The notes under the pieces: model-generated
Database searches by the model: none
Told to the model about the DNA's origin: nothing
What the model saw: the letters and a program-made list of their open reading frames with translations, nothing else
In this document: positions 45,441-56,776 of the stretch, piece by piece
How the letters are laid out: every line of letters starts with the position of its first letter
Numbering within the stretch: position 1 is the first letter of the stretch
Assembly (NCBI RefSeq): GCF_052857255.1
Contig: NC_135505.1
Location: forward strand, 29,476,499-29,540,498
Direction: 5' to 3'
DNA: 64,000 nucleotides
Source of the DNA: Amblyomma americanum
Taxonomy: Eukaryota > Arthropoda > Arachnida > Ixodida > Ixodidae
Position numbers and translations under genes: made by a program

Positions 45441-46649
45441 AGATCTAAAAAATTATCGCTTCCAATAGGAATTTGCGAATGCACGACAATTCGCGCCAGC
45501 TATATATTCCTAGAAATATTAGCACCCTAGATTCCAATGTCTAACAGGCCGAGCACTGTGTTTTTTTTTTCTATATCATTACACCGCTATTTCGGTGTGT
45601 CTGTTTAGCGTGATTACGCGCTCGATGTAAAATTAACCATAACAATGACCGCTGTTCAGGCACATTTCGACGATGATCACTATGAGGCGGGTATCATCAT
45701 AGGCGCTAACTGATTGTGACTCTTTAACCGTACTAGGAAGACGCGTTCACTCTCCCAAGCCTTCGTAGCGCTGAAAGATTCAATAAAGGCAACTCCTCAG
45801 TTCTAATGTGGCCTATTATACCTGCAGCGAACCAAGCGGAACAAGCGGAGGTTATTGCTTCCGACGTAGCTGCCCACGAGATCCGCCAGAGGAGCCAGCG
45901 CCGGCCGCGCCGCTTTAAAGAAGGCCGAAACACGTCGTCGAGTAAGTGGCATGGAGCAAGTCCTGCGGCGGTGGAACACTCTTAGGAGGATTTTTTGGGC
46001 TACTATGTGCGTAGAAGGGACTGCTCTGAAGCTGTGACTGGAAAAATGCAAAAGGCTAACGGACTCTCGCCGTCTGCATTCTTAACGGTGCGTGAGTCGC
46101 TCTCCGGGCAAAAATCTGTCTTCTAACTGGGCAGTACGCCATGCGCCTAAACTCTCCCTGCTACATACGGAAGACGAACGATCCGTAATTGTCCTTGACG
46201 GAGTACGAAATATCTGATAAGTAGTTTTGGGAAAGAAAACGGTGGATCTCTTGCCAGCTTCGACTGAACTGGATCGCAGCGCCAATTTGCAGTTTTCTTG
46301 ACCTCCACGAACGCCATGAAGTGAGGGACGAAAACTGGTACCCCTGAAGATAAAATTCTCCACTCCCCGCATTTCTAGTCACCGGTCGCGGCCGCTAGGT
46401 GGTGGTACGATGCAGCTTAGTGGAAGCACGCTGCGTGTGAACCATAACAGCAACAGACACTGTAACTCAAGGTATGTAGTTGGGGGTTCGACGCGGGCGG
46501 CGTTCTTCTACTCGTGTACCACATAACGTGAGAAATCGATTCATTATTCTTTCAAGCATCCTCCACATATGATAATGGCAAATAAAACTCATTACATTAT
46601 CTTAAATAAGGCGAACATCCGCCTTTGGATTACGCGCCCTTAACATTAA

Positions 46650-47246
46650 AGGTGCACTGAAGAGGAATCTGAACTCGTCTTTTTACCGCGGGAACTCTTA
46701 TCTACACGTTTTGAGCATTCTTAGAATCTTCGAATTATTGGCTTGTGCGGCCAATTTTCCTAATTTAAATAATATTAAACGTCCTGGCATTTGTCTTTTT
46801 TTATTTAACTCAAGGCTGACGGGAGGAGGAGTCAACCAACGCGTGGAGTGCCTTTCAGCCAGTCCCGTGGCGGCTTGCCGTTCTGCCACTGGCAGAGTGA
46901 TACGTAAATCAGGGAGTCGACGCGTGTTTTTATTTCCGTGGGCCTAATTTTCGACTATGTTGTCTACGACTGAAACTGTTTATTCATATAAACATAAAAA
47001 AACAAACTAAAAGCAAAAGCGAAGCTGTCACGGAACTGGCTGAAAGGCACTACACGCGTTGTTTGACACCTCCTACCTTCAGCGTTCAGTTAAAAAGAAA
47101 AGGCGGGAGCCGGGCAGTTTAATTCGATTTGAATTAGGGATATCGGCCGCACACGACAATATTTCCCAGCTTCTAAAAATGCTCGGTACTTGTAGTTCGA
47201 GTTCCCGCGGTAAAAAGACGAGGTCAGATTTCTCTTTAGTGCACCT
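46650..47246. mobile_element. Foldback element with long inverted repeats and TTAA target
   Basis: Arms of about 230 bases (46650-46888 and about 47019-47246) are inverted copies of each other, beginning AGGTGCACT. They share 'tctttttaccgcgggaact', 'gtgcggcc', and 'agtgcctttcagccag'. Outside each arm is TTAA (46646-46649, 47247-47250). There is no coding content. This fits a non-autonomous transposon of a TTAA-targeting class. Confidence 0.75.
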
Positions 47247-47423
47247 TTAAGGCCCTGCCTGCCAAGTAAGGGGGACCACCTCTCGCAGATACAACGAAAT
47301 GCATTTCAAAAAAAGAAGTGTTGCGGAGTCTGCACAGTTATTGGCGGGGCGAAAAAGCAGCTTTATATTTTGCACTCTTCGGCCGCTTATGACGCTATTT
47401 AAAATGCGAAAGACGTAAAGGAG

Positions 47424-47939
47424 GTGATTTGCAAATCACTGCTAAGTTTTAATTGTCATAGGCAGCAAGAAAATGCTGCAGACGTCTTTCAGAGTTTTCA
47501 CTTATACGAATGTGGACATTACACCTTGATGTACAAAGCCTCCTCGTCCCGTTTATTTTTGTCCCAATGTGCAGGTTTTTCGAGCAAGTATTGCACAAAA
47601 TGCCCTTATAACACAGCTGTTCAAGATTCTGCATCGGAAAGAGGAAACGCCTGTGATTTTAGCTCTGAAATGTTGTTTGTGAAGATCTTTAATGTAGATG
47701 GTTATGGCGGCAACTTTTCGGATGATGAAAAGAGTGGAAACTCTTGCAGTCACCATTCTCAGGGCGAATCGCTTGCTAGGTTCTTCAATAAATATAAGAA
47801 AAGCCGAACGCAAGAAGTTTTAAAGAGAAGATATATGAAAATGGAGGCATTGCCCTTGCCTATTGGCAAAGGGTGGTATGATCAATATGGCTACAGCGTC
47901 ATGGGCTTAAGTGGTGAAGCTAGTAAAGTTCCGAGGTAA
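47424..47939 (+). CDS. Uncharacterised open reading frame, 171 codons
   Basis: The longest open frame in the window outside the gypsy element. It contains nine cysteines, several early ('SQCAGFSSKYCTKCPYN'), and a basic C-terminal part ('KYKKSRTQEVLKRRYMKME'). No signal peptide, domain or family is recognised. Base composition is like the surrounding intron and it may be a chance frame. It lies in the intron between Kunitz exon 1 and the linker exon. Confidence 0.2.
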   Translation: MICKSLLSFNCHRQQENAADVFQSFHLYECGHYTLMYKASSSRLFLSQCAGFSSKYCTKCPYNTAVQDSASERGNACDFSSEMLFVKIFNVDGYGGNFSDDEKSGNSCSHHSQGESLARFFNKYKKSRTQEVLKRRYMKMEALPLPIGKGWYDQYGYSVMGLSGEASKVPR

Positions 47940-50492
47940 AGTGATGTTCCAAAATTTGATATCGGCACCAGAAATCCTAACGTCATCGCAGAATAGCAGC
48001 TTATGAGGGGGTGTAGACAAGCTAGATGCATTGTTTTCTTCTACCCAATGCACACAAGAAAAAGAAACCGGCCGCATTGGGACACCTTGCCTTTTACATT
48101 ATTTGCTTCTTACAACACTTGGTTCTATTCCCTCTGAAGTGCTGAAAGCATTTGCCGGAAAATTAATGCCTTACATTTTCCCCCTTTCAAATGGATATCG
48201 CTATTGATGCAGGCGCCTGCAGGAAACATCTGTGAAGCGCAACCGGCCAAGCATAGAGAGCACACAGGCATCCTAAAGAGTTCTCACAAAATCCTCGAAA
48301 GGGACATTCCAATGCGCTATGATCGGTGCGCTCAATGAATCCACAATCAAAGAGCTGTTTTCGATAAAGAAAATGCAGAATCTTTTCGTGTCTATCCTCA
48401 AAGAAATATTTTTGTCTTTCACAAGTAGTAGAAAAAAGTATAATTCACTAAAGCGCAATTGATCGTAAAAAAAAACAGTATAAGAGCGGTTAACAATCAG
48501 TTTGCGAAGAGAAAATACATGTTGCATGGTTTCCTATATGTAGCATCTTTGAATCACGATGTCGACATATGAGGACGCCACGAAAGTTTGCAAAAATGCG
48601 AAACACTTTTGAGTGGTTTTACGCATTTGCCTTCCTTTAGTTCATCTGATCATAATTTTTCTAATAAATAATTTCCCCCTTGCCAGAGTTAGCTTCGCCT
48701 AAACGGGATATAAGTATCCTTTATAGCAAGGTGTATGGAGAGAATTTACAATTGGCAGACCGGTCCAGGGGCATTTTCTCCTATGGTCGCGCGGTTTCCG
48801 TTAGTCATATTTATTGTCGTTTCGCCTGCTTGGAAGCCAACAAAGCCGCATACGTGTAACACATGGAAATACACTGATTGGACGCACTACTGTGGAATCA
48901 CTCTCTACAGAGGACAGCTTCTTCACTTGACCGAAGCTTTCGCAAGCTCTAAACAGCCTTGAACGTCAATTTACCCAATGGCTATCGCCATCTATCTTAT
49001 TAGTTTTTGAAATAAAGGACGTATGCGTTAGGTTTTTCAGTTCTACTAACACAACGCGTGCTAAATTCTGCTTGTAGGTGCTGCATTGCTTTAAGTTTAA
49101 TTAGGAACTTTCCGCGCTCAGAACACGAGGTTCAGACTACAAATTTCGATGTACGATTGTGTTCTCAAGCGTCTTAGCAGACCTCTTCGTTGGCAGACTA
49201 TCGATACATACAACCACTGAATGTTCATGGATCCATGTGTCGTTTTGTAAAATTGTTCCTGTGGTTTCATTGAGTATTGAGGAGATATTACCAAGCACTG
49301 GCTTGCAACAACTGATCCAATAGCATTACACGTTATCCGGCAAGCGGCTGCCGTGTAAAGCTGCTTTGTGTACGGCGATGCGAGCAAAAGTGTTGCCCTG
49401 CCAGTAAAATGTGTCATCCTCGAAGAGCAAGGATTCATTTACTGCGGCAGCTCTCCTACGATTGTTTGTCAAAGTTACGAGGTGTTTGTGTCCTAAGTAT
49501 CTATCGACCCGTTCCATCTCTAGAAACCTCATCCCATCACGAAGTGATACGGGTGAAACGCAGTAAGCGGACGCACTGGGTTATCAAGGCTACTGCCAAT
49601 TTTAAAGATAACACGGCGTCCAGTGTCTGTAACAGTGTTCAGTGAAGCAACCAGTTTTTAGCAGCTCCGGTAGCACTAGTTTCTGGAAAAATAGTATTTA
49701 GTACCTAAAGATTTGAGTTCGATTAGTATTTGCAAGCCTCAATGTCGTTCGTCATTTTGCTCTTGAACGTACATAAAATGGTGGAGTGTTCCGAACAGCC
49801 GTTAATAGCTGTTGCTGTCGGTAGCCTATATTTAGAAATACATGACTGTACAGCCTTGGTCTTGTTTTCTTGTCAACATAATAAGCATAACTACGTCGAC
49901 TGCATGAAAAAGGCATCTCCCATTACCCTCCAATCAACCATTTCTTGTGCCAGCTCCGTGCACCTTAACCACAAAAATTTCCTAATCTGATCCGCCTACT
50001 AACAAGAAAAAGAAACCTTTCCAAACGACCATGCAGTAAGGAGGAAACTGTGCGCCCCCACACAAAATATCAATAGCAGAGAGCAGAGGAGGCCAGCGTT
50101 CAACAGAGAATAATTATCTACGTCTGTGCTTGCCTCACAGCTGTTAAGCAAACAGCTGCGCTTATAAAAATTGAAAATTTTCCTTAAATTATAAAAGTAT
50201 CAAGTGCGTCAGCTCGCCGCTTTGTTTAGAAACGTCAGCAGCTGGCATTGGTCTACACAAGGCTAGAAAAGCATGAGAACCTGTAATTAAAGTTACAGAA
50301 AGTTCGTGAGTTTGAGATTATGAGAAGAACAAAAGCCAATATATTTAACAACATTCACACTAATGAGCACCATTTCGTACACGCGTTCAATGCACCTCCC
50401 AGTGTACCCTTTTGCGTTACGAGCGGCGAGTGTGCAGAAAGCTATTACTCTTCCATGTGCAATAAGTAATTTTACATCTCATGCATCTGCAG

Positions 50493-50588
50493 ATGGAACG
50501 GGGAGACAGCCGAGAACGTCTGTCGACGCGGCGGCAATTCTATTCGAGCAGCCAGCTCCGACTAAGGACTGGACAGTCCCACCTGCGC
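50493..50588 (+). CDS. Possible linker exon between the two Kunitz domains
   Basis: A 96-base segment lies between 'catgcatctgcag' and a good donor GTAAGC, in phase 1 at both ends, with no stop. It encodes 32 residues including 'GRQPRTSVDAAAILFEQP' and a proline-rich end, without cysteine. It fits a flexible linker. The evidence is the signal pair, exact phase and the open frame only. Confidence 0.45.
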
Positions 50589-51470
50589 GTAAGCATCTCG
50601 CGGAGGTTTAGTTCCCTATTTGCAAAAAGCAAACTTTACCGCTTCCTGCTCATCTTTGACGTACTGGCAAGAAATCGGGTTACCTGGGGAACAGCATTTT
50701 GTTACCGCACTGCTGATCTTTTTGTGTCGCTTGCATCCAACATGAACACTAACGAGCAGGGAAGTGGGGGCCGCACGCAATATAACGCAATTGTTACGGG
50801 CGTCACGAACACCAACACGGAAATCACTTGTTGAGAACATTTGACTTTATTTGGGTGTATTTCTAGGCCCTTTTTGTGTCTATCGGCTTTGAGTTTCAGC
50901 ACAGCGAGCCAGAATCTTCTAAAGGGCAACTGCAGAAAATTTGAGATTTGCGTGATATATGATGATTCAAATCTATATACGCTGAAGGTAAACCATGCCA
51001 AGTACTTTAATGTGGTAGCGTTCATAATCGAAATGTAATCGACAGTTAAACCTCGGGCTTATCCTAACAGTTTTAGAGAACTGCGGAGAAACTCGGAATG
51101 TCGTGACCAACGGCATGATTTCTAATTTCCGCTACTTTTTCCCACCCCTTGCGTGCGTCGTCGCACGCCGCCAAACAACGCCACAGGTTTCATATTCGGT
51201 AGCGCTGGTTTTCTTCCTTCGAAGCAAGCGTTTCTTCGTTGCAAGTGTAACGGCACGGTAGATGTCGTCCTTATGCTTTCCGCACCAGATGTTTTGTGCT
51301 TCGGAGAAGCCTGAGGGTCGTCGCGGTTTCAATCGCAGGTAACGTCCCCATTTCAAATGCTAGCCCAAAATTACTTGGAATGCTTCGCCTGCAAGTTTGA
51401 CACATAAGATGCATTTAAGGTAGTCGAAATCCAAGACCTCTGCAGTTGCCCTTAACGCGATTCTTTATTT

Positions 51471-51772
51471 TACCCGCGCGGTGGCTTAGTGGTTACAGCG
51501 TTCGGCTGCTGATCCGGAGTACCCAGGTTCGAACCCGACCACGGAGGTCACGTTTCGATGCAGGCGGAACGCAAAGGCGCCCGTGTGCTGTGCGATGTCA
51601 GGGCACGTTAAAGATCCCCAGGTGGTCGAAATTATTTCGGAGCCCTCCACTACGTCACCTCTTTGTTCTCTCAGTCGCTCCTTTGTCCCTTTTTTTAGGT
51701 AGCGGTTCAGGTGTTTGCAGAGATGTGAGACAGATACTGCGCCATTTACTTTCCCAAAAACCAACTTTCAAT
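51471..51772 (+). mobile_element. SINE family A, full length
   Basis: A box 'tggcttagtggtt', B box 'aggttcgaacccg', complete body and tail. A 10-bp duplication TTCTTTATTT lies at 51461-51470 and 51773-51782. Confidence 0.92.
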
Positions 51773-52029
51773 TTCTTTATTTACGCTTTTACGGCGTTGT
51801 CATCCGTCGAGAACGACCACGCATCCTTTTCTTCTTCAACGATAAGAATATCTTTGACCACACATCACTGCTGATTGACGCTTTGCATTCGGCTAGTCGC
51901 ATATCAGATACAATTCTAGAACATAATTTCTATGAAGTCGTCAACTGACAAATAATGGGCATCGAGATTCTGAACCGCGAACTGAGATTGACAACACTAG
52001 GATGTTACTGCAAACGCACAGTTTTTAGC

Positions 52030-52511
52030 ATGTACCTCTGTCAGCACGTTCAACACAGATTCTCGAAAGCGTGCCTTGGGCTTACGCCAGTGCCTTGAAG
52101 CTTTGGCCACCGGGGCCGAGACAATGCTCTCGGTATATGTGCAGCGGCTAGCGATAGCTTGAGGGCAGTTTTCACCCGTGTCTTTCTTTTGAAGCGGCAG
52201 CTTTGAGGCCGAGCTCGAAAGGCGTGCAAGCTGCCGTATGCCATGCAAGGTCGCCGAGATAACCAAACTGCCCCGTGTTTTCAGTGCGCGCGAGTGTGCA
52301 GCCACAAGCGAAACGGGCCCGTGCACTCACCTTGTCGGTCACACACCAGCGAAAGAAAAGTGACATCGAACTGCGCTCCAGCTATCGTCATCCGCCGAAA
52401 ACATGCCGAGAGAATTGTCTCGGCTCCAGAGGCCAAGGCTTCACGCGCTGGCGTCGGTGTAAGCCACGCTGTCGAGCGTACGTGTTAAGCGCGCTGACGG
52501 CGGTACATCAT
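52030..52511. mobile_element. Foldback (inverted-repeat) element
   Basis: The left arm 52030-52200 and right arm 52346-52511 are diverged inverted copies. Matching blocks include 'gtcagc', 'gccgagacaat' with 'tctcgg', 'gcgatagct' or 'acgatagct', and a shared run near 'tttctttc'. About 145 unpaired bases lie between. Non-coding; target duplication not identified. Confidence 0.6.
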
Positions 52512-53629
52512 GCTTTGGGGATTTTTCGTAACTGCGACCTTTTGGCACCATGCAACATGCACAAAAATGTCGATAAGCAGTCGCGGCCACTAAAATTTCT
52601 TTTGGTCACAAGCCACATGAAAGAATTCTAAATAATATCGCACAGCTGACTTCACTGGCCGGACTCGCTATCTTCTTAGTGCAGATAACACTAGACTGTG
52701 ACACGCTATTCTAGAGAATAACCGCAGCGTTGGCCATTGGGTGCACCAGTCAATGCTAATATAATCTGCGTAAATATGATAACAAACATTTGCAACAACA
52801 AAAAAGCGTAGGCAATCAACATGAATTCCCGATTCCCTGCCTCGGAATACTCGCTAGCGCAGCATGGTTGCCCGCTCAGCTGCCATTAACACCAAAATCT
52901 CAAAGTATTCCTTCCCATCTCACCCAAATATTCATTTGCGCTGTTCATAGGACATCCGTAGAAAGTCAACAGAGTATGTAAAAAAATTTTATTCACCAAA
53001 ATTTGCATATCGAAATTTTTTAAAGAACTACACCCGCTTTTGGATTAGGGCTTATGGTTTATGGGCAGCTAAATTCAGTCACTACGGTGCCTGTTTCACA
53101 TAGAAAGGGACTCTTTTGCCACTCTGCCAGCTTCTCTATCAGTAAGCGCTTCAATCCCTTGTCATCGTTGCAGCTGACGGCTGTCATATGTGCCTTTTCT
53201 GTACCTTTTGCGCGCCTGATACCCGACTGGACTACGTGATAAAGCAATCACAGCGCCGGTTATATCAAGGCGACCCGTTCTATGCCGCCCTTATTCATTT
53301 CGCCTTTTGTCACTGGCTGAAGCACTTTTCCACCAATGTCATCCGCTTGGCCTGTGCTTGTCAAGGCAGACGATAATATCTGACTAGGCTGCAAAGGAAA
53401 GAACAATTTTTTTTCGGAACTCCTGCCATCCGATCTCAGGTCCGGTCCGCGCCTCCATGGCTCTCAAATTGTGAGCTTCGTGGCTCCGGGTCATGAGCTT
53501 GGGACTTAGCACTCTGCATGTGCTATTTCACGTTTGTACACCGCCAAATAAAGAAACTCACTTCGTGAACACGTCCACAATTTCTGTTTCTTACTGGATG
53601 TCGAACTCTCTATTTGAGGGACATGATGA

Positions 53630-53885
53630 CGATGGCAGTTTGGTTTTAATGACTCAAGGGCAGCTTTTGCCAGAAAGCGACATGACACAAGGTATTTGGT
53701 GTACTGAAGGCGACGCCAGAAAGCCATTTCCAAACATTTCATCCCACAGACGATCGGCACCAGGAAAAGGGAAAACTTGCACCCATTTAAAAGCGATGGG
53801 TAGCTGAAAGGTGTGCGGATCTAACCCGCACCACCAGCATTCGCGACGGGCGCGCAAACGACTAGGCCACCGCTACGGCCGCTTC
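53630..53885 (-). mobile_element. Possible SINE, fourth tRNA-like family
   Basis: On the minus strand a tRNA-like head (53885 to about 53811) has A box 'tggcctagtcgtttgcg' and B box 'cgggttagatccgc'. The body follows with 'tttaaatgggtgcaagtttt' and runs to about 53630. It is a single copy in this window. Confidence 0.5.
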
Positions 53886-54985
53886 CATTTCAATGCGTAC
53901 GTGCAATTCAGCAATAACGCATCTTGGTAATTACACTGCCGACGAAGACGGCGCACGAACAAAGTGGCTGATGTTTTGTTAGGGTAGAAGCCGTTCATTA
54001 AACGCCCAGTTTGCTACCCGCTCTTGTCTGGCACCGCAGTGTCTACTGCGGTTCGTTATCCGGCAGAGTAGCAGGCCAGATATTAATTTTTCCGGCCAAC
54101 ATCTCTGCTTTCCCCTCAACAAACCCTCTCTTCTCTTCTTTCTGCTAATGCGCGAGCAATGTCTGCATTACTCCGGCTGGCCATGGCCATCGATCCACTT
54201 AAATTATAACGAGTATTGTCAACTACATGAAGATGGCGGAATATTGAACTGAAGGAACTGAGAAGCTATCCCTACGCAGGAAACTGCGTCAAGCATCCTA
54301 TAAAAATTCACTTCATAGTACTCAGCCTAGCTCTCATTGATTTGTCATTCATTTTCACGAACTGCTTCTTAGGCAGCAACAATATACTCTTTTTAAACTT
54401 AGTGTGCAGCAATGATACGCTCTTCGGAAGTTCCCAGTTTTTTAAATAATATTGCACGGAGCAATCGGCGCCTTGATATCCGCGTAGCAATTCTTTAAGC
54501 TCAATGTCAGGGTTGTTATCGTTCATGTTGCACAGTATATCCTCTAGATAATGCACGTGGTTACAGGTGAAGTCACATGGGACCCCGTAGCTGTAACAGT
54601 GACTTCAGGGCCTTTGGAAACGGTGGATATAGTGCGAACTCGTGTGTGCAAGCATGCGCTCACGTGGAAAGTAGCGCTCATCGGAAGCTCGCTTCTAATG
54701 AGCGCCACTTTGTAGAGGATGGTTGAGGATGCGATCAAAAGTTATTTTTCCAACCAGTTTCAACTCTGTGAGTTAAAATCCAGCCATGACCTATGCCCAG
54801 TGTTTTGAGAGGTAACCAGATGGGGTACCAGGTCTTAGCTGGGCGGTCATTTTTTGTACTCGGCTGCTGTATACATGTGTTTCAAGTGACGCTACATGAT
54901 TATATGAGAACCTCAGGTGCCTCGATACTCGTCATAAAGCCCTGGATTTTCATTCATTCTTGACCCTCTCCTTGGTTTGCTGCAG

Positions 54986-55159
54986 AGGGCTGGTCCAAGT
55001 GCCGGAAGGTAATCCTAGAGACGTGCGTTCCCTCCGAAATCCTGCCCAGCTGGGTGTTCGATCCGGACTCGAGCAGGTGCCTGGAGTGGAACTATTCCAA
55101 GGGCTGCTACAGAAACTCGAAGATCTTCATGAATGAGAACGATTGCCTCTATGGCTGCA
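54986..55159 (+). CDS. Kunitz-like domain exon 2
   Basis: Acceptor 'ggtttgctgcag' and donor 'GTAAGT' frame 174 bases (58 codons) in phase 1. Six cysteines are spaced C-7-C-17-C-8-C-12-C-3-C, closely parallel to exon 1. Landmarks are 'CRKVILETCVPSE', 'WVFDPDSSRC' and 'NENDCLYGC'. The shared 17-residue gap and the 'CVP' after the second cysteine show that the two exons belong to one protein family. P1 is again valine. It acts outside the cell if the signal exon is joined. Confidence 0.9.
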
Positions 55160-56756
55160 GTAAGTTCCTATTTTAATGCTGCATCAGGCATACTTTTATT
55201 TTATCAAAGCTGTGAATTCGTGCGTAAGTTTAAGATTTCAAGAGAGGATATCATTTTGCCGCGTTCGCTTGTATTGAAAAACGGCCGGCTTTAAATCTGA
55301 GCACTGCAGATTGCCTAGTGTAGCACTAGTACAATAGAAATCCCTTGAAGAGACGAAAGCTTTCCAGTCGGGCCTCCACTGCTTTGAATGTCCAAGGTAT
55401 AACACAAGATGTACATTATAGTAACCGGCAGGAAGACCTGCTAGTGTGCTCGAAACTCGCGAGCACTCATAGCAGTTTAATAACAGTTGATCTCATACCT
55501 AGGAAGATATTTTGGCACCTGCACTCCTAAAGCGACCACAAGAAACCGTGACTTGCCGTTCATTAAATCCCAGAGGCCGACGGCTTTCCAATACGTGCAC
55601 TGATGCACTCCATGCATAAGGACAGGTTACCTAACCGTTCCTCACAGAGGGTGTGCTGCAGAACACCAGTTTGCTCACGCAGTAAACTGTATATAAATTC
55701 GCTTCTATAGACTGTGTAGACACCTGTGCACAGCAAAAGTATCAGCGTAGGTATTCATGATCTTGGCGCGTGGCAATCAGGGCTCTTGTTTTTGAAGTAT
55801 CTGCCTCTGACCTGACTAAGAGAAGCGCCAGACCTCAGGCTGCGGTAGGTTAGCGATAGCGCTTGTTTCGGTTTTATTGTTCCACAAGACATTGGAAGGT
55901 CGTCCAAGGCACCTTTATTTCGTGCACGGGTTGTTGCTCGGTGCAGCGTGGGAAAAGTGTTATCGCTCAATCCGTGTATTGTTTGGAGCGAAAATCGTTT
56001 TAACTCAGGGAAATATGTAACCGTTTATTTGTTTTTCAAAAAAATAGAGCGACCGAATTCCTCGTCATGTGTTCACTTTTTGCTGATCAAGGTGCAGCAG
56101 AGAGAGGGAGCTTAATGATTACAGGAGAGGTCTGCCTGGTTGTTAGCCTAGGGTGCTACTCCAGGATTATAGGACGTAGGACAAAGGTGGATATGAAAAA
56201 GAAATCTGCAATACAGGGCGCCTATGCATGGCAATGAGAGGAAGTGAAGCCAGCGACGGCCATTTTATTGTGGCTAAGACCGCTTCGTTGGCGCTTTTCC
56301 GCGCTGTTGTTCATATTAAGGCTTTAAATAAACAGAAAAATTTGATTGAAGCTTAAGACATTTACTTATATGTCATACACAAACAATATATAATATCCAA
56401 GAAAGATAAAAAATCACGGGCGGTTTAGCTTGGCTCTAAGCACGAATTATCGTGCTCTCACACTCAGCCCTGGTTTCGCATGGTTTATCTTAACTTTGTA
56501 TGGTTTTGCTTGATTTGAAGCGGCCTACTTTGGTTTATATATGATAGAAGTTCTCGTGATATAAAGGTGTACCGTGTGTACGCGTTTTCTTGAAACTGTA
56601 TGCTAATGGTGTGTCATTAGAAAGAAAAAAATCGTTGATGAACCTCGCAACAGGAATCACGATGAGACAATGCTTTCGCATTCAATGCGTACAAGCAGTC
56701 TAAGGTTCCCTAATTTTCTTTTTAACAATTCCCTTGCCTTGTACCTTTGGTTTCAG

Positions 56757-56776
56757 TTTCGGTGGCCGTGGCGTAG
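56757..56776 (+). CDS. Possible terminal exon of the Kunitz-type gene
   Basis: After 'gtacctttggtttcag' the phase-1 continuation reads six short codons (I/T-S-V-A-V-A type) and then TAG at 56774-56776. A short tail after the last cysteine is common in Kunitz proteins. The signal is weak and other terminal exons are possible. Confidence 0.25.

Larger units (their letters stand above)
30241..56776 (+). other. Gene model: secreted two-domain Kunitz-type protein
   Basis: The model joins a signal-peptide exon (30283-30355), a mini-exon (33117-33149), Kunitz exon 1 (40135-40317), a linker exon (50493-50588), Kunitz exon 2 (54986-55159) and a possible last exon (56757-56776). Every internal junction is phase 1, the usual arrangement for exon-shuffled extracellular domains. 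The two Kunitz exons and the signal exon are well supported. The others rest on splice signals and phase alone. Introns are 1.6 to about 10 kb and filled with mobile elements. A polyadenylation signal AATAAA lies at 57310-57315. The presence of 5' exons is possible because 'ttgacttctag' at 30240 looks like an acceptor. Confidence 0.6.

Noticed and set aside
47424..47939. 171-codon frame as a firm host gene
   Set aside because: It has no signal peptide, domain, recognised family or clear codon bias, and lies inside a long intron. It is listed only as a low-confidence frame.
48735..48962. 75-codon frame as a Kunitz exon
   Set aside because: Only two cysteines, wrong spacing, no splice signals.
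51132..51356. 74-codon minus-strand frame with basic residues as an exon
   Set aside because: No domain was recognised and no convincing donor and acceptor pair was found.
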